In this document: piece by piece, positions 26,291 to 35,272 of the stretch | Layout of the letters: every line of letters starts with the position of its first letter | How positions within the stretch are numbered: position 1 is the stretch's first letter | Assembly (NCBI RefSeq): GCF_005434965.1 | Contig: NZ_SKCI01000002.1 | Location: 492,001 to 556,000, forward strand | DNA: 64,000 nt | Source: Marimonas lutisalis | GTDB lineage: Bacteria; Pseudomonadota; Alphaproteobacteria; Rhodobacterales; Rhodobacteraceae | Direction: 5' to 3' | Program-made: the position numbers and the translations under genes | Notes under the pieces: model-generated | Databases searched by the model: none | Seen by the model: only the letters and a program-made list of their open reading frames with translations | Told to the model about the DNA's origin: nothing

Positions 26291-27037
26291 ATGAAGGTGG
26301 CACTTGTGACGGGCGCGGCCAGGGGGATCGGGCTGGCTACGACGAAGCTGTTTCTGCGCGACGGATGGCGCGTGGTGATGGTGGACCGCGATGCGCCGGA
26401 ACTGGAAAAGGTGGCGGCGGAGCTGGAGGGGGTTCTGCCGATCGTCTGCGATGTCAGCCAGCCCAGCCAGGTGGAGGCGATGGTGGCCGAGACCGTGGAA
26501 AAGGAAGGCCGGATCGACGCGCTGATCAACAATGCGGGCGTGGCCGATTTCGGGCCCATAGACGAGACCGATTTCAAGCGCTGGCGCACGGTGATGGAGA
26601 CCAATCTGGACGGGGTTTTTCTTTGTTCCCAAGCGGTTGCGCCCCATCTGAAAGAGGCGTCCGGGGCGATCGTGAATATTGCGTCGATCAGCGGGTTGCG
26701 GGCCTCGACGCTGCGGGTGGCCTATGGCACGTCGAAGGCCGGCGTGATGCACCTGACCCAGCAGCAGGCGGCCGAGTGGGGCGAATGGGGGGTGCGGGCA
26801 AACTGTGTCTGCCCCGGCCCGGTGCGCACCAAGTTGGCAATGGCGGTGCATACGCAGGAAATTATCGATGCATATCATGATGCTATCCCGCTGAACCGCT
26901 ATGGCAGCGAGGAAGAAATCGGAGAGGTTATCGTGTTCCTGTGTTCGGAGAAAGCGAGTTTCGTCTCGGGCCAGATCATCGCCGTGGATGGCGGTTTTGA
27001 AAGCACGGGCATCGGTCTGCCGGCGCTGCGGCGCTGA
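26291..27037 (+). CDS. SDR family oxidoreductase
   Basis: A 248-residue classical SDR with all catalytic motifs: TGAARGIGLA (7-16), NNAGVADFG, Ser in NIASISG, and YGTSK. Asp after the second strand (MVDRD) suggests NAD(H). The substrate is unknown. It follows hemF by 27 bases with an AGGGAGGACAGG ribosome site, so it probably belongs to the same transcript as the degenerate SDR and hemF. Confidence 0.88.
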   Translation: MKVALVTGAARGIGLATTKLFLRDGWRVVMVDRDAPELEKVAAELEGVLPIVCDVSQPSQVEAMVAETVEKEGRIDALINNAGVADFGPIDETDFKRWRTVMETNLDGVFLCSQAVAPHLKEASGAIVNIASISGLRASTLRVAYGTSKAGVMHLTQQQAAEWGEWGVRANCVCPGPVRTKLAMAVHTQEIIDAYHDAIPLNRYGSEEEIGEVIVFLCSEKASFVSGQIIAVDGGFESTGIGLPALRR

Positions 27038-27066
27038 GAGGTTAACGCCACCGCACGGTCGAAAAC

Positions 27067-27113
27067 CGGGGGGTGACCTGCGTGCACCCCCCGGCTGACA
27101 TCCGGCTGCTGGG
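27067..27113 (+). repeat. 47-bp dispersed intergenic repeat, copy A
   Basis: The segment runs from CGGGGGGTGACCTGCGTGCA to CCGGCTGACATCCGGCTGCT plus GGG. It matches 42 of 47 bases with 46435-46481. It contains a short inverted repeat (GGGGGG...CCCCCC) and is followed in both copies by GTTAAC/TTAA-rich sequence (here GGTTAATGCGCGTTAAGG). The rest of the 316-base gap 27038-27352 holds no gene that I recognise. Confidence 0.65.
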
Positions 27114-27352
27114 CAAATCGGGCCGGGTTAATGCGCGTTAAGGTTAACGCGGCGTTCGGTCGGGGTGGGTGCCCCGCGGGTGTTGGATCCTGCGCCGGGC
27201 GATTTTTCTGCGAAAAATCGGGTGGGGAACGGGCGTGGCGTCGTGCTGTCGGGACATGGCGCACGGTGCCGATTGCCGCAGGTCGCGCGGGACGGGTTGA
27301 ACCGGCGCAGGCGATTTCCTAGGTGCGCAGGAGATCATATAAGGATATCGGA

Positions 27353-27772
27353 ATGCGTCGACGTTTCTTCATGATTGGTGCGGCCCTCTGCGCCGCTGCC
27401 GGTGGCTGGGCCTATGTGAGCGCGACCGCGACGCCGTCGCGAGTGCGTCTGGTCAAGGCGACGGGGCAGGAGTTGGCCGAAGACGCCAGCACGCTGCTGG
27501 TGGATATCCGCCGCCCCGAGGAATGGAAGCAGACCGGTGTGGTGGAGGGCGCTTTGCTGGTCACCTACGGGAACGCGGAAAGCTTTCTGAAGGCCGTGCG
27601 TCCCCATCTGAAGGACGGTCAATCCCTGTCGCTGATCTGCCGCTCGGGCAACAGGACCTCGCGCGCAGCGCAACAGTTGGCGGCGGCAGCTCCGGAGCTT
27701 GAGATCATTGATGTTGCCGGGGGTATGCTGCGTGTCATGCGCGAAGGTTATCAGACGGTACGTCCACGCTGA
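27353..27772 (+). CDS. rhodanese-like domain protein, membrane-anchored or secreted
   Basis: A 139-residue protein with a positively charged N-terminus and a hydrophobic segment (FFMIGAALCAAAGGWAYVSA), then one rhodanese domain. The active-site loop is CRSGNRTS with Cys96, and VDIRRPEEW and DVAGGM are family features. It probably handles sulfane sulfur on the periplasmic side, which is an inference. AAGGA lies nine bases before ATG 27353; a GTG 30 bases further up is less likely. Confidence 0.85.
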   Translation: MRRRFFMIGAALCAAAGGWAYVSATATPSRVRLVKATGQELAEDASTLLVDIRRPEEWKQTGVVEGALLVTYGNAESFLKAVRPHLKDGQSLSLICRSGNRTSRAAQQLAAAAPELEIIDVAGGMLRVMREGYQTVRPR

Positions 27773-27940
27773 ACCGCGGGCGGCGCAGGTCCTTGTTTGT
27801 GGGCGTGCGGGTGCCGGGATATGCCCGGGATGGTTTATCCGCCAGTTGCTTTGATTTTGCCTTAGCAAAGATATATTGAAATTTATTCATTTGTTAACTA
27901 TCTGAATATAATGAATAAAATCCGAAAATCATATTTAGAA

Positions 27941-27954
27941 TTGATCTAAATCAT
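27941..27954 (+). promoter_or_regulatory. FNR/FnrL-like box upstream of cytochrome c peroxidase
   Basis: TTGAT-CTAA-ATCAT matches the FNR consensus TTGAT-N4-ATCAA at nine of ten positions. It lies in a strikingly AT-rich stretch (27850-27950), 86 bases before the peroxidase ATG. In Rhodobacterales such peroxidases are commonly under FnrL control at low oxygen. Confidence 0.6.
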
Positions 27955-28039
27955 GGTCGCCTTGGTGGTGTGCTCCTACGGTCGCGGGTTGAGGACCGCG
28001 CGATTTTCCTGACCAAGGCTGAGGGAGGCCTTACCCTAG

Positions 28040-29083
28040 ATGAGACCGTTACACCTGATTTCCACGACAGCACTGACACTTTCGATTGCGGGCGCCGTGG
28101 CCGCGAACGAGTTGCGCGATGCGGCCAAGGACATGTTCGAGCCGCTGCCCTCGACCATCCCGGCAATGACTGACAACCCCGTCACGCCCGAGAAGATCGA
28201 CCTAGGCAAGGCGCTCTTCTTTGATCCGCGCATGTCGGCCTCGGGGGTTTTCTCGTGCAACTCGTGCCACAACCTGGCGACGGGGGGCGATGACAACATG
28301 CCGACCTCGATCGGGCATGGCTGGCAAAAGGGGCCGCGCAACTCGCCCACCGTGTTGAACGCCGTGTTCAACGTGGCGCAGTTCTGGGATGGCCGGGCCG
28401 AGGACCTGAAGGCGCAGGCCAAGGGGCCGGTCCAGGCCGGTGTGGAAATGGCCAACACGCCGGAAAACGTGGTCGCCACGCTGAATTCGATGCCGCAATA
28501 CCAGGAGTGGTTCAAGGCGTCCTTCCCGGGCGAAGAGGACCCGGTGAGCTTTGACAACTTCGCCAAGGCGATCGAGGCGTTCGAGGCGACGCTGACCACG
28601 CCCGCGCCGTTCGATGCCTGGCTGAACGGGGACGACAACGCGCTGAACGAAGACCAGCTGGCCGGTCTGCAGCTGTTCATGGACAAGGGATGCGCCAGCT
28701 GCCACAGCGGCGTGAACCTGGGCGGCAACGGGTATTACCCGTTCGGCCTGGTCGAGAAACCCGGGGCGGACATCCTGCCAGAAGGTGACAAGGGCCGCTT
28801 TGCCGTGACCGAAACGGCGGATGACGAATACGTGTTCCGCGCCGCGCCGCTGCGCAACATCGACCAGACCGCGCCCTATTTCCACTCGGGCCTGGTGTGG
28901 GATCTGAAGGTGGCCGTGCAGATCATGGGCGAAAGCCAGCTGGGCGAGGACCTGAGCGACGAGGAAGCCGACAAGATCGTGGCCTTCCTGGGATCGCTGA
29001 CAGGCGCGGTGCCGGAAGTGACCTATCCAGTGCTGCCGGCGGAAACCGCAGGCACGCCGCGCCCCACGGGTGAGGTGAAGTAA
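28040..29083 (+). CDS. di-heme cytochrome c peroxidase (CcpA/MauG family)
   Basis: A periplasmic enzyme that reduces H2O2 using electrons from c-type cytochromes. The 347-residue precursor has a signal peptide (LTLSIAGAVAANE) and two c-type heme sites: CNSCH (C73, C76, H77) for the peroxidatic heme and CASCH (C218, C221, H222) for the electron-transfer heme. NSPTVLNAVF and FWDGRAEDLKAQA are family landmarks. An FNR-like box precedes it and a terminator follows. The electron donor could be the cytochrome c2 encoded at 57628. Confidence 0.95.
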   Translation: MRPLHLISTTALTLSIAGAVAANELRDAAKDMFEPLPSTIPAMTDNPVTPEKIDLGKALFFDPRMSASGVFSCNSCHNLATGGDDNMPTSIGHGWQKGPRNSPTVLNAVFNVAQFWDGRAEDLKAQAKGPVQAGVEMANTPENVVATLNSMPQYQEWFKASFPGEEDPVSFDNFAKAIEAFEATLTTPAPFDAWLNGDDNALNEDQLAGLQLFMDKGCASCHSGVNLGGNGYYPFGLVEKPGADILPEGDKGRFAVTETADDEYVFRAAPLRNIDQTAPYFHSGLVWDLKVAVQIMGESQLGEDLSDEEADKIVAFLGSLTGAVPEVTYPVLPAETAGTPRPTGEVK

Positions 29084-29088
29084 GACGA

Positions 29089-29120
29089 CAGCCCGGCGGC
29101 TTCGGGCGCCGGGCTTCCCT
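29089..29120 (+). terminator. terminator after the peroxidase gene
   Basis: AGCCCGGCG (29090-29098) pairs with CGCCGGGCT (29107-29115), followed by TCCCTTCGTTTT. It starts six bases after the peroxidase stop codon. Confidence 0.7.
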
Positions 29121-29167
29121 TCGTTTTCACTGGCGCGTCCTGTGGGGCGCGCCTTTTTCGTGGGGTG

Positions 29168-30133
29168 CTATGCGGCCAGCAGGGTGAGCGCGATGTAGAC
29201 GGCATAGGCGGTGACGAGCACGAGGCCTTCGCGGCGGTCGATGCGCCAGCCGGTGACGGCAAAGACGGTCATGGCAAGGGTTGCCGCCAGCATAACCCAG
29301 ACATCGACGGCGGCCACCTGTGGGGGCACGGCAAGTGGCTGCACCAGCGCGGTGATCCCGAGGATGCCGAGGATGTTGAAGATGTTGCTGCCCACGATGT
29401 TGCCGAAGGCGACATCGCCCTGGCCCTTGCGCACCGCGATGAGCGAGGTGACGAGCTCGGGCATGGAGGTGCCGATGGCCACGATGGTAAGGCCGATGAC
29501 CGTTTCCGAGACGCCCGCGGCGGCGGCGAGGCCAACGGCGCCTGACACAAGGAAGCGCGCGCCGAGTATGGTAAGCGCGAGCCCGGCCAGCGCGAGGAGC
29601 AAATGGGTGAGCAGCGCCCGGGCAACGAGAGGCGGCAGAAGGTCGGCCTCGGCGGTGTAGAGGGCGACGGCGGGTGACGCGGCCCGCCGTTCCATCGCCA
29701 GGGTGAAGCCCAGGTAGAGTGCGAGCAGGCCCAGCATGACCGCGCCGCTGACCCGGCCCAGAACGCCTTGCAGGATCACGATGGTGCAGATCAGAGTGGC
29801 CGTGGCCATGACGGTGCCGTCGCGGCGCAGCGCCGCCGGATCGACCGCGACCGGGCGCAGCAGCGCGGCAAGACCGAGGATCAACAGGATGTTGCCGATG
29901 TTGCTGCCGACGACGTTGCCGATCGCGATGCCGGGTGAGCCCGCGAGCGCGGCCTGCAGGCTGGTGACAAGTTCGGGGGTGGAGGTGCCGAAGCCGACAA
30001 GGGTGAGGCCGATGACCAGCGGCGAGATGCGAAAGGCCTGGGCCACGGCGACGGCGCCGCGCACCAGAAGATCGCCGCCTGTTACCAGGCCGGCAAGACC
30101 TGCGATGACCCAGAAGATATCCAGCATGCCCAT
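29168..30133 (-). CDS. CaCA-family calcium/sodium antiporter
   Basis: A 321-residue inner-membrane exchanger with about ten transmembrane helices arranged as two inverted halves. Each half carries the alpha-repeat signature: GFGTSTPELVTSLQAAL...GNVVGSNIGNI in the first and AIGTSMPELVTSLIAV...GNIVGSNIFNI in the second. This matches the YrbG/K+-dependent Na+/Ca2+ exchanger family. It presumably exports Ca2+. It is followed by the peroxidase terminator region and lies downstream of hemE on the same strand. Confidence 0.9.
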   Translation of the reverse strand: MGMLDIFWVIAGLAGLVTGGDLLVRGAVAVAQAFRISPLVIGLTLVGFGTSTPELVTSLQAALAGSPGIAIGNVVGSNIGNILLILGLAALLRPVAVDPAALRRDGTVMATATLICTIVILQGVLGRVSGAVMLGLLALYLGFTLAMERRAASPAVALYTAEADLLPPLVARALLTHLLLALAGLALTILGARFLVSGAVGLAAAAGVSETVIGLTIVAIGTSMPELVTSLIAVRKGQGDVAFGNIVGSNIFNILGILGITALVQPLAVPPQVAAVDVWVMLAATLAMTVFAVTGWRIDRREGLVLVTAYAVYIALTLLAA

Positions 30134-30208
30134 GTCCCGGACGAGGCGAGCCTATCAACCCTTCGGGGTTAAATGGGGTGTCTGGAGAGGTGCGTCAATC
30201 GGCGTGCC

Positions 30209-31240
30209 CTAGCCGCCGCGCACCGTATCGATCATCAGCTGAACGTTCTCGGGATCGGCATCCGGGGTGATGCCGTGGCCGAGGTTGAAGATGTGCGGAC
30301 CGTGCGAAAACGCCTTCACGATGCGGCGGGTTTCGTCGACCAGGGCCTGGCCGCCGGTGACCATGTGCGAGGAGGCGAGGTTGCCCTGCACGCAGCCGTC
30401 TTTCTGCACGTTCGCGGCGGCCCATTCGGGCGTGACGCTGTCATCGAGCGCCACGCAATCGGCGCCGGTGGCGGCGTGGAAGCCCACGTATTTTTCGCCC
30501 GCTTCACGCGGGAAGGCGATGACGGGGGTGCCCGGGTGGCGGGATTTCAGCTCGGTGATGATGCGTTTGGCGGGCGCCGTGGCGTATTTGTCGAAATCGT
30601 CGCCCGAGAGCGAGCCGGCCCAGCTGTCGAAGAGTTTGACGCATTCGGCGCCGGCGTCGATCTGATGGCTGAGGTATTCGATCGTGGCCTCGGTGATGCG
30701 GTCGAGGAGCGCCTCGAACAGCGGGCGGTTTTCATCCTTGAGCGCATGGGCCGGGCCCTGGTCGGGGGTGCCGCGCCCGGCGATCATGTAGGTGGCCACC
30801 GTCCAGGGCGCGCCGGCAAAGCCGATGAGGGCGGTTTCCGACGGCAGTTCGCGGGTGAGGATGCGCACCGTTTCGTAGATCGGGTTCAGGGTTTCGTGGA
30901 TGGCGTCGGCCGGTTTCAGGGCGTCGAAATCGGATTGCTGCGTGATGGTCGAAAGGCGCGGGCCTTCGCCGGTGACGAACCACAGATCGGCGCCCAGCGC
31001 CTGCGGCACCAGCAGGATGTCGGCAAAAAGGATCGCGGCATCGAAGCCATAGCGGCGGATGGGTTGCAGCGTGACCTCGGCCGCGAGTTCGGAATTGTAG
31101 CACAGCGACAGGAAATCCCCGGCCTGGGCGCGGGTGGCGCGGTACTCGGGCAGGTAGCGCCCGGCCTGCCGCATCATCCAGATCGGCGGTGTCGGCAGGG
31201 TTTCGCCCGCGAGTGCGCGCAGAAGTTTCTTTTCGGCCAT
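30209..31240 (-). CDS. hemE: uroporphyrinogen decarboxylase
   Basis: Decarboxylates the four acetate side chains of uroporphyrinogen III. The 343-residue protein has the N-terminal [17 protein letters not shown] signature, [12 protein letters not shown] with the catalytic Asp region, and [16 protein letters not shown] at 31240 (MAEKKLL) has GGAAAGGAAACACG upstream, and longer frames would run into the divergent hemC region. hemE and hemC are divergent with about 105 bases between the starts. Confidence 0.96.
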   Translation of the reverse strand: MAEKKLLRALAGETLPTPPIWMMRQAGRYLPEYRATRAQAGDFLSLCYNSELAAEVTLQPIRRYGFDAAILFADILLVPQALGADLWFVTGEGPRLSTITQQSDFDALKPADAIHETLNPIYETVRILTRELPSETALIGFAGAPWTVATYMIAGRGTPDQGPAHALKDENRPLFEALLDRITEATIEYLSHQIDAGAECVKLFDSWAGSLSGDDFDKYATAPAKRIITELKSRHPGTPVIAFPREAGEKYVGFHAATGADCVALDDSVTPEWAAANVQKDGCVQGNLASSHMVTGGQALVDETRRIVKAFSHGPHIFNLGHGITPDADPENVQLMIDTVRGG

Positions 31241-31345
31241 GTCGTGTTTCCTTTCCCGTGTTAGGGGGTTGGTGGAAGGGCTGGGCCGCGATGTCAAGCG
31301 CGGCGCGGCTTGCAAGGACAACTCGACGCGCTTAAGAGCGGCGAC

Positions 31346-32308
31346 ATGACGAAAGATTTACCGACCCCCGCCGCACCCCTGAAGATCGGCACCCGTGGAT
31401 CGCCGCTGGCGCTGGCGCAGGCGCATGAGACACGCGACCGTCTGGCAAGCGCGTTCGAGTTGCCGCAGGAGGCGTTCGAGATCGTGGTGATCAAGACCAC
31501 GGGCGACGATGCCGCGCTGATCGCGCGGGACAAACCGTTGAAGGAGCTGGGTGGCAAGGGCCTGTTCACGAAAGAGATCGAGGAGCAGCTGCTGCAGGGC
31601 GGGATCGATATTGCCGTGCATTCGATGAAGGACATGCCGGTGGCGCAGCCCGAGGGGCTGATCCTGGATTGCTACCTGCCGCGCGAGGATGTGCGCGATG
31701 CCTTCATTTCGCCTGGGTTCGAGCGGGTCAAGGACCTGCCCGAGGGCGCGGTGGTGGGCACGTCGAGCCTGCGGCGGCGCGCGCAGCTGTTGGTGGCGCG
31801 GCCCGACCTGCAGGTGGTGGAGTTCCGCGGCAACGTGCAGACGCGGCTGAAGAAGCTGAACGATGGCGTGGCGAGCTGTTCGTTCCTGGCGATGGCCGGG
31901 CTGCGGCGGCTGGGCATGCTGGACGAGGTGCCGGCGACGGCGATCGAACCCGAGGACATGCTGCCCGCCGTGGCGCAGGGCGCGATCGGGATCGAGCGGC
32001 GCACGGATGACACGCGCATGGCCGAAATGCTGGACGCCATTCACGATGGGCCCACGGGCGAGCGGCTGGCGGCCGAGCGCGCGTTCCTGGCGCGGCTGGA
32101 CGGCAGTTGCGAGACGCCGATTGCCGGGCTGGCCGAACTGGACGGCGGCAGCCTGCGACTGCGCGGCGAAATCCTGCGCCCCGATGGCAGCGAGCGTCTG
32201 GAGGACGCGGTGACCGGGGCCGTGGAAGACGGCACCGAGATGGGCCGCGAGATGGCCGTGCGCCTGCTGGAGCGCGCGGGGCCGGGGTTCTTCGACTGGC
32301 GGGCATGA
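31346..32308 (+). CDS. hemC: porphobilinogen deaminase (hydroxymethylbilane synthase)
   Basis: Polymerises four porphobilinogens to hydroxymethylbilane. The 320-residue protein shows [14 protein letters not shown] at the N-terminus, HSMKDMP in the substrate site, [10 protein letters not shown], and the dipyrromethane-cofactor cysteine Cys255 in [14 protein letters not shown] 31346 is chosen by family alignment. Its stop overlaps the next start (ATGA). Confidence 0.96.
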   Translation: MTKDLPTPAAPLKIGTRGSPLALAQAHETRDRLASAFELPQEAFEIVVIKTTGDDAALIARDKPLKELGGKGLFTKEIEEQLLQGGIDIAVHSMKDMPVAQPEGLILDCYLPREDVRDAFISPGFERVKDLPEGAVVGTSSLRRRAQLLVARPDLQVVEFRGNVQTRLKKLNDGVASCSFLAMAGLRRLGMLDEVPATAIEPEDMLPAVAQGAIGIERRTDDTRMAEMLDAIHDGPTGERLAAERAFLARLDGSCETPIAGLAELDGGSLRLRGEILRPDGSERLEDAVTGAVEDGTEMGREMAVRLLERAGPGFFDWRA

Positions 32309-32811
32309 TCGAGCGCACGCATATCAAGGGCGATGCGCCGTCGACGGCGATTTATTCGGATTGCGAGCGGTATCGCTACATGCTGACGCGGACATGGGAC
32401 GCGGCGGGCAAGCGCGCGCTGTTCATCATGCTGAACCCGTCGACCGCTACGGAAGTGCAGAACGATCCGACGGTCGAGCGCTGCGAGCGCCGGGCGCGGG
32501 CGCTGGGCTTTGGCGCGTTCCGGGTGCTGAACATTTTTGCCTGGCGCGAAACCGACCCGCGCAAGATGCGCGCGGCGGCCGATCCGGTGGGGCCGGAGAA
32601 CGATGCGGCGATTGCCGAAAGCTGCCCCTGGGCGGACCAGATCATCGCCGCCTGGGGCACCCATGGCGCGCATCTGGAGCGCGGCGCGGCGGTAGAGCGC
32701 CTGCTGCGCGACACGGCGCTGCCGGTGTTTCACCTGGGCCTGACCAAGGATGGCCACCCGAAGCATCCGTTGTATATTGCCTATGCCCAGCAGCCCGAAC
32801 GCTGGTTCTGA
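32305..32811 (+). CDS. DUF1643 domain protein
   Basis: A 168-residue cytoplasmic protein of the DUF1643 family, function unknown. Family landmarks are RYMLTRTWD, LFIMLNPSTATEVQNDPTV, RCERRARALGFGAFRVLNIF, and AAWGTHG. It starts inside the hemC stop codon (ATGA overlap), so its translation is tied to hemC. The reason for the coupling is not evident. Confidence 0.88.
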   Translation: MIERTHIKGDAPSTAIYSDCERYRYMLTRTWDAAGKRALFIMLNPSTATEVQNDPTVERCERRARALGFGAFRVLNIFAWRETDPRKMRAAADPVGPENDAAIAESCPWADQIIAAWGTHGAHLERGAAVERLLRDTALPVFHLGLTKDGHPKHPLYIAYAQQPERWF

Positions 32812-32825
32812 CAGAGGAGGGGCAT

Positions 32826-33110
32826 ATGCAGGAGAGCGAAACGGCAATCGACGCGCAGACCCAGGCGATTGCCCGGCTGACGCAGGAGGTCGAGCGGCTG
32901 AACACGCATCGCTTTGTCACCATGCACAATTCGATCTGGCGGCTGGTGCTGTTCCAGTTCACCCGCGGCCTGGCCTTTGGGCTGGGCTCAGTGCTGGGGG
33001 CGACGATCCTGGTGTCCCTTCTGGGCTGGTGGGTGGCGCAGTTCGAATTCATCCCGATCATCGGGGACTGGGCCGGGCAGATCGTCGAGCAGATCGAAAG
33101 CGAGCGTTAA
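32826..33110 (+). CDS. small DUF5665-type membrane protein
   Basis: A 94-residue protein. The N-terminus is an amphipathic coiled-coil-like helix (QTQAIARLTQEVERLNTHRF), followed by two hydrophobic segments: FGLGSVLGATILVSLLGWWV and a weaker FIPIIGDWAGQIV. This matches the DUF5665 pattern. AGAGGAGGGGCAT gives a strong ribosome site. It lies 14 bases after the DUF1643 gene and is probably the third gene of the hemC transcript. Confidence 0.82.
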   Translation: MQESETAIDAQTQAIARLTQEVERLNTHRFVTMHNSIWRLVLFQFTRGLAFGLGSVLGATILVSLLGWWVAQFEFIPIIGDWAGQIVEQIESER

Positions 33111-33188
33111 CCATTTCGTGAGAGACTCTTTGACCGGGCCATGGCGTTGTGGCCCAATTCCGTGTGCTTTCGGGCTGGAGCGTGGTTG

Positions 33189-34139
33189 ATGCTGTTTCTT
33201 GCGGGTTTGATGGGGATGGTCCTGGTCGGGGCGGCGACGTTTGTCGGGATCGAGGATGGCGGCGACATACAGGCCCCGGATGCCGAACAGCAGGCGGAGA
33301 CCGGCGACACGGCCGAAGGTGAGCTTCAGAGCATCGGTGACATCATATCGGGCGTGGATCAGGCCGAGACGCTGACCGGTGGCGACGGTGTTGACCAGGT
33401 GAACGGCGCGGCAGGTGATGACAGCCTGTCGGGTGGCGCGGGGGACGACCAACTTTTCGGCGGCGAAGGCGGAGATGTGCTGAGCGGCGATGCAGGCGAT
33501 GACGTGCTGCATGGCGAGGGCGGGCAGGACAGCCTGTCGGGTGGCGAAGGTGACGACCACCTGTTCGGGCATGAGGGTGATGACCTGCTGGCGGGTGGCG
33601 CGGGCCAGGACACGCTGGAGGCCGGCGGCGGGCATGACAGCCTGACCGGCGGGGCCGGGGACGATGCGCTGCACGGATACCTGGGCGATGATACGCTCGA
33701 TGGTGGTGCGGGGGCCGATACGCTTTTTGGCGGCTGGGGCGATGACGTGCTCTCGGGTGTTGAGCCGCCGGGCGTGGCGCCGGTGCCGGATTTCCTGAAC
33801 GGCGGCGGCGGGGCCGACATGATCACCGCAGGGGCCGGCGACGTGGCGAGCGGTGGTAGCGGGGCCGATACCCTGGCCGGGGGTGACTGGATGGCCGATG
33901 GCCCGGAGGCGATGATCAGCGACTTTGACGCGGAAGAGGACACGCTGGTGGTGCTGTTCGACGACAGCACCGAAGGCCCCGAGCCCGAGATCACGCTGGA
34001 GCCCGACGAAGCGGACGCAGACGTGATGCATATCCTGCTGAACGGGGCGCGGATCATGGCGGTGGAGGGCGCGCCGGGGCTGAGCCTTGCCGATATCCAG
34101 CTGGTGCCGCAATCGGCGGCCGAGGCGCTGATCGGCTAG
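33189..34139 (+). CDS. RTX-repeat calcium-binding protein with N-terminal membrane segment
   Basis: A 316-residue acidic protein. The first about 20 residues are hydrophobic (MLFLAGLMGMVLVGAATFVG), and then from about residue 62 to 190 there are roughly ten RTX nonapeptide repeats of the GGxGxDxLx type (GGAGDDQLF, GGEGGDVLS, GGAGDDALH and others), which form a Ca2+-filled parallel beta-roll. The C-terminal about 100 residues (ISDFDAEEDTLVVLF...) resemble the end domain of roseobacter RTX proteins. ATG 33189 is preferred because GGAG lies 12 bases upstream; an ATG at 33141 would add 16 residues. Confidence 0.8.
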   Translation: MLFLAGLMGMVLVGAATFVGIEDGGDIQAPDAEQQAETGDTAEGELQSIGDIISGVDQAETLTGGDGVDQVNGAAGDDSLSGGAGDDQLFGGEGGDVLSGDAGDDVLHGEGGQDSLSGGEGDDHLFGHEGDDLLAGGAGQDTLEAGGGHDSLTGGAGDDALHGYLGDDTLDGGAGADTLFGGWGDDVLSGVEPPGVAPVPDFLNGGGGADMITAGAGDVASGGSGADTLAGGDWMADGPEAMISDFDAEEDTLVVLFDDSTEGPEPEITLEPDEADADVMHILLNGARIMAVEGAPGLSLADIQLVPQSAAEALIG

Positions 34140-34195
34140 GCATGCGCCGCGCAGTTTTCGCTTTTCATCGCGCGAAATATCTCCTATACGCGCCC

Positions 34196-34222
34196 ATCCC
34201 CGCCTGATCGCGGGGATTTCTC
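34196..34222 (+). terminator. hairpin between the RTX gene and rpsO
   Basis: ATCCCCGC (34196-34203) pairs with GCGGGGAT (34210-34217), followed by TTCTCT. A TATACG -10-like element lies just upstream, so this is either the RTX-gene terminator or a leader hairpin of rpsO. Confidence 0.45.
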
Positions 34223-34284
34223 TATGGACCTTGCTGGACGACATCCCGGCCTGTGCCCGACCCTGAAACGAAAAGGAGACCCCG

Positions 34285-34554
34285 ATGTCGATTACCGCGG
34301 AAGAAAAAACCCGCCTGATGAAGGAATATGCCACCAAGGACGGCGACACCGGTTCGCCCGAGGTCCAGGTGGCGATCCTGAGCTCGCGTATCGCGACGCT
34401 GACCGAGCATTTCAAGACCCACAAGAAGGACAACCACGGCCGCCGTGGCCTTCTGAAAATGGTGGCCCAGCGCCGTAAGCTGCTGGATTACCTGAAAGGC
34501 AAGGACGAGGGCCGTTACCAGGACCTGATCCAGCGCCTGGGCCTGCGCCGCTAA
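34285..34554 (+). CDS. rpsO: 30S ribosomal protein S15
   Basis: The 89-residue S15 binds 16S rRNA helices 20-22 early in small-subunit assembly. The sequence is canonical: [38 protein letters not shown], and [31 protein letters not shown] is a strong ribosome site. Unlike in many bacteria, pnp does not follow directly; it lies 2.9 kb away beyond three minus-strand genes. Confidence 0.98.
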   Translation: MSITAEEKTRLMKEYATKDGDTGSPEVQVAILSSRIATLTEHFKTHKKDNHGRRGLLKMVAQRRKLLDYLKGKDEGRYQDLIQRLGLRR

Positions 34555-34578
34555 GAGTTTCGTTCCGGTAGGAACAGG

Positions 34579-34611
34579 AAACGCCCGCTCGGATCCGAGC
34601 GGGCGTTTTTC
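34579..34611 (+). terminator. rpsO terminator, probably bidirectional
   Basis: A perfect palindrome AACGCCCGCTCGG/ATCCGAGCGGGCGTT (34580-34606) is followed by a five-T run on the plus strand. It also lies ten bases beyond the stop of the convergent TetR gene, so it may serve both. Confidence 0.9.
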
Positions 34612-34620
34612 TTTGCGCCG

Positions 34621-35244
34621 TCAGGTTCGGTCGAGGACCAGGTTGACCTGGGCCATGATGGTCCTGTGGCAGTCGAGCGCGGTCGCCTGGTCGAAAATCG
34701 CCGCCCGCACGCCCCAGGTGTAGATCGCCCAGATTGCCCGTGCCGCAGTGCCCGCATCGAGCGCGCGGTTGAACTCGCCACGCTCCTGGCCATCGGCGAC
34801 GATCTGTTGCAGCGCACCGGTGAACATGTCGCGCACGGTTCGGTTGTCGGCCTCGGTCTCGTCCGGCCATACCCAGGAATAGGAGTGCATCACGGCCAGG
34901 AGCCGGGGGTCGGCGGTGTCACCCTCGACCCAAAACAGGAGGACCGCACCGAGCCGGTCGAACGCCGGGCCCGGGCCCTCGGCCAGTTTCATCGTTTCTT
35001 CGTATTGCGACCCGTTGGTTTCGCGGACGATTTCGTAGAGAAGCCCTGGTTTGCCGCCGAAATAGACATTGATCATGCCGTGGGTCACGCCGGCCTCGCG
35101 CGCGATTTCGGTGACCGAGACCGCATCATACCCATAGTCGGAAAACAGCTGCCGCGCGGCGGAGAGAAGCCGCGCGCGGGTTTCTTCGCGGCGTTTGTCC
35201 TTGGCTGTCTTGCGAGGGTTCGCTTTGCGCGTCGGAGCCTTCAT
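34621..35244 (-). CDS. TetR/AcrR family transcriptional regulator
   Basis: A 207-residue regulator with a basic N-terminal tail. The HTH spans LLSAARQLFSDYGYDAVSVTEIAREAGVTHGMINVYFGGK (about 26-65). The C-terminal ligand-binding domain includes the VMHSYSWVW and AIWAIYTWGVRAAIF helices. The ligand is unknown. It likely represses its own promoter through the inverted repeat just upstream. It is the distal gene of a minus-strand block lying between rpsO and pnp. Confidence 0.88.
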   Translation of the reverse strand: MKAPTRKANPRKTAKDKRREETRARLLSAARQLFSDYGYDAVSVTEIAREAGVTHGMINVYFGGKPGLLYEIVRETNGSQYEETMKLAEGPGPAFDRLGAVLLFWVEGDTADPRLLAVMHSYSWVWPDETEADNRTVRDMFTGALQQIVADGQERGEFNRALDAGTAARAIWAIYTWGVRAAIFDQATALDCHRTIMAQVNLVLDRT

Positions 35245-35272
35245 GCAGGTTTGATAACACGGGGCGACAATC

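Noticed and set aside
33359-34057. Minus-strand frame opposite the RTX repeats
   Set aside because: Its Ser/Pro-rich repeats are simply the complement of the RTX nonapeptide codons.
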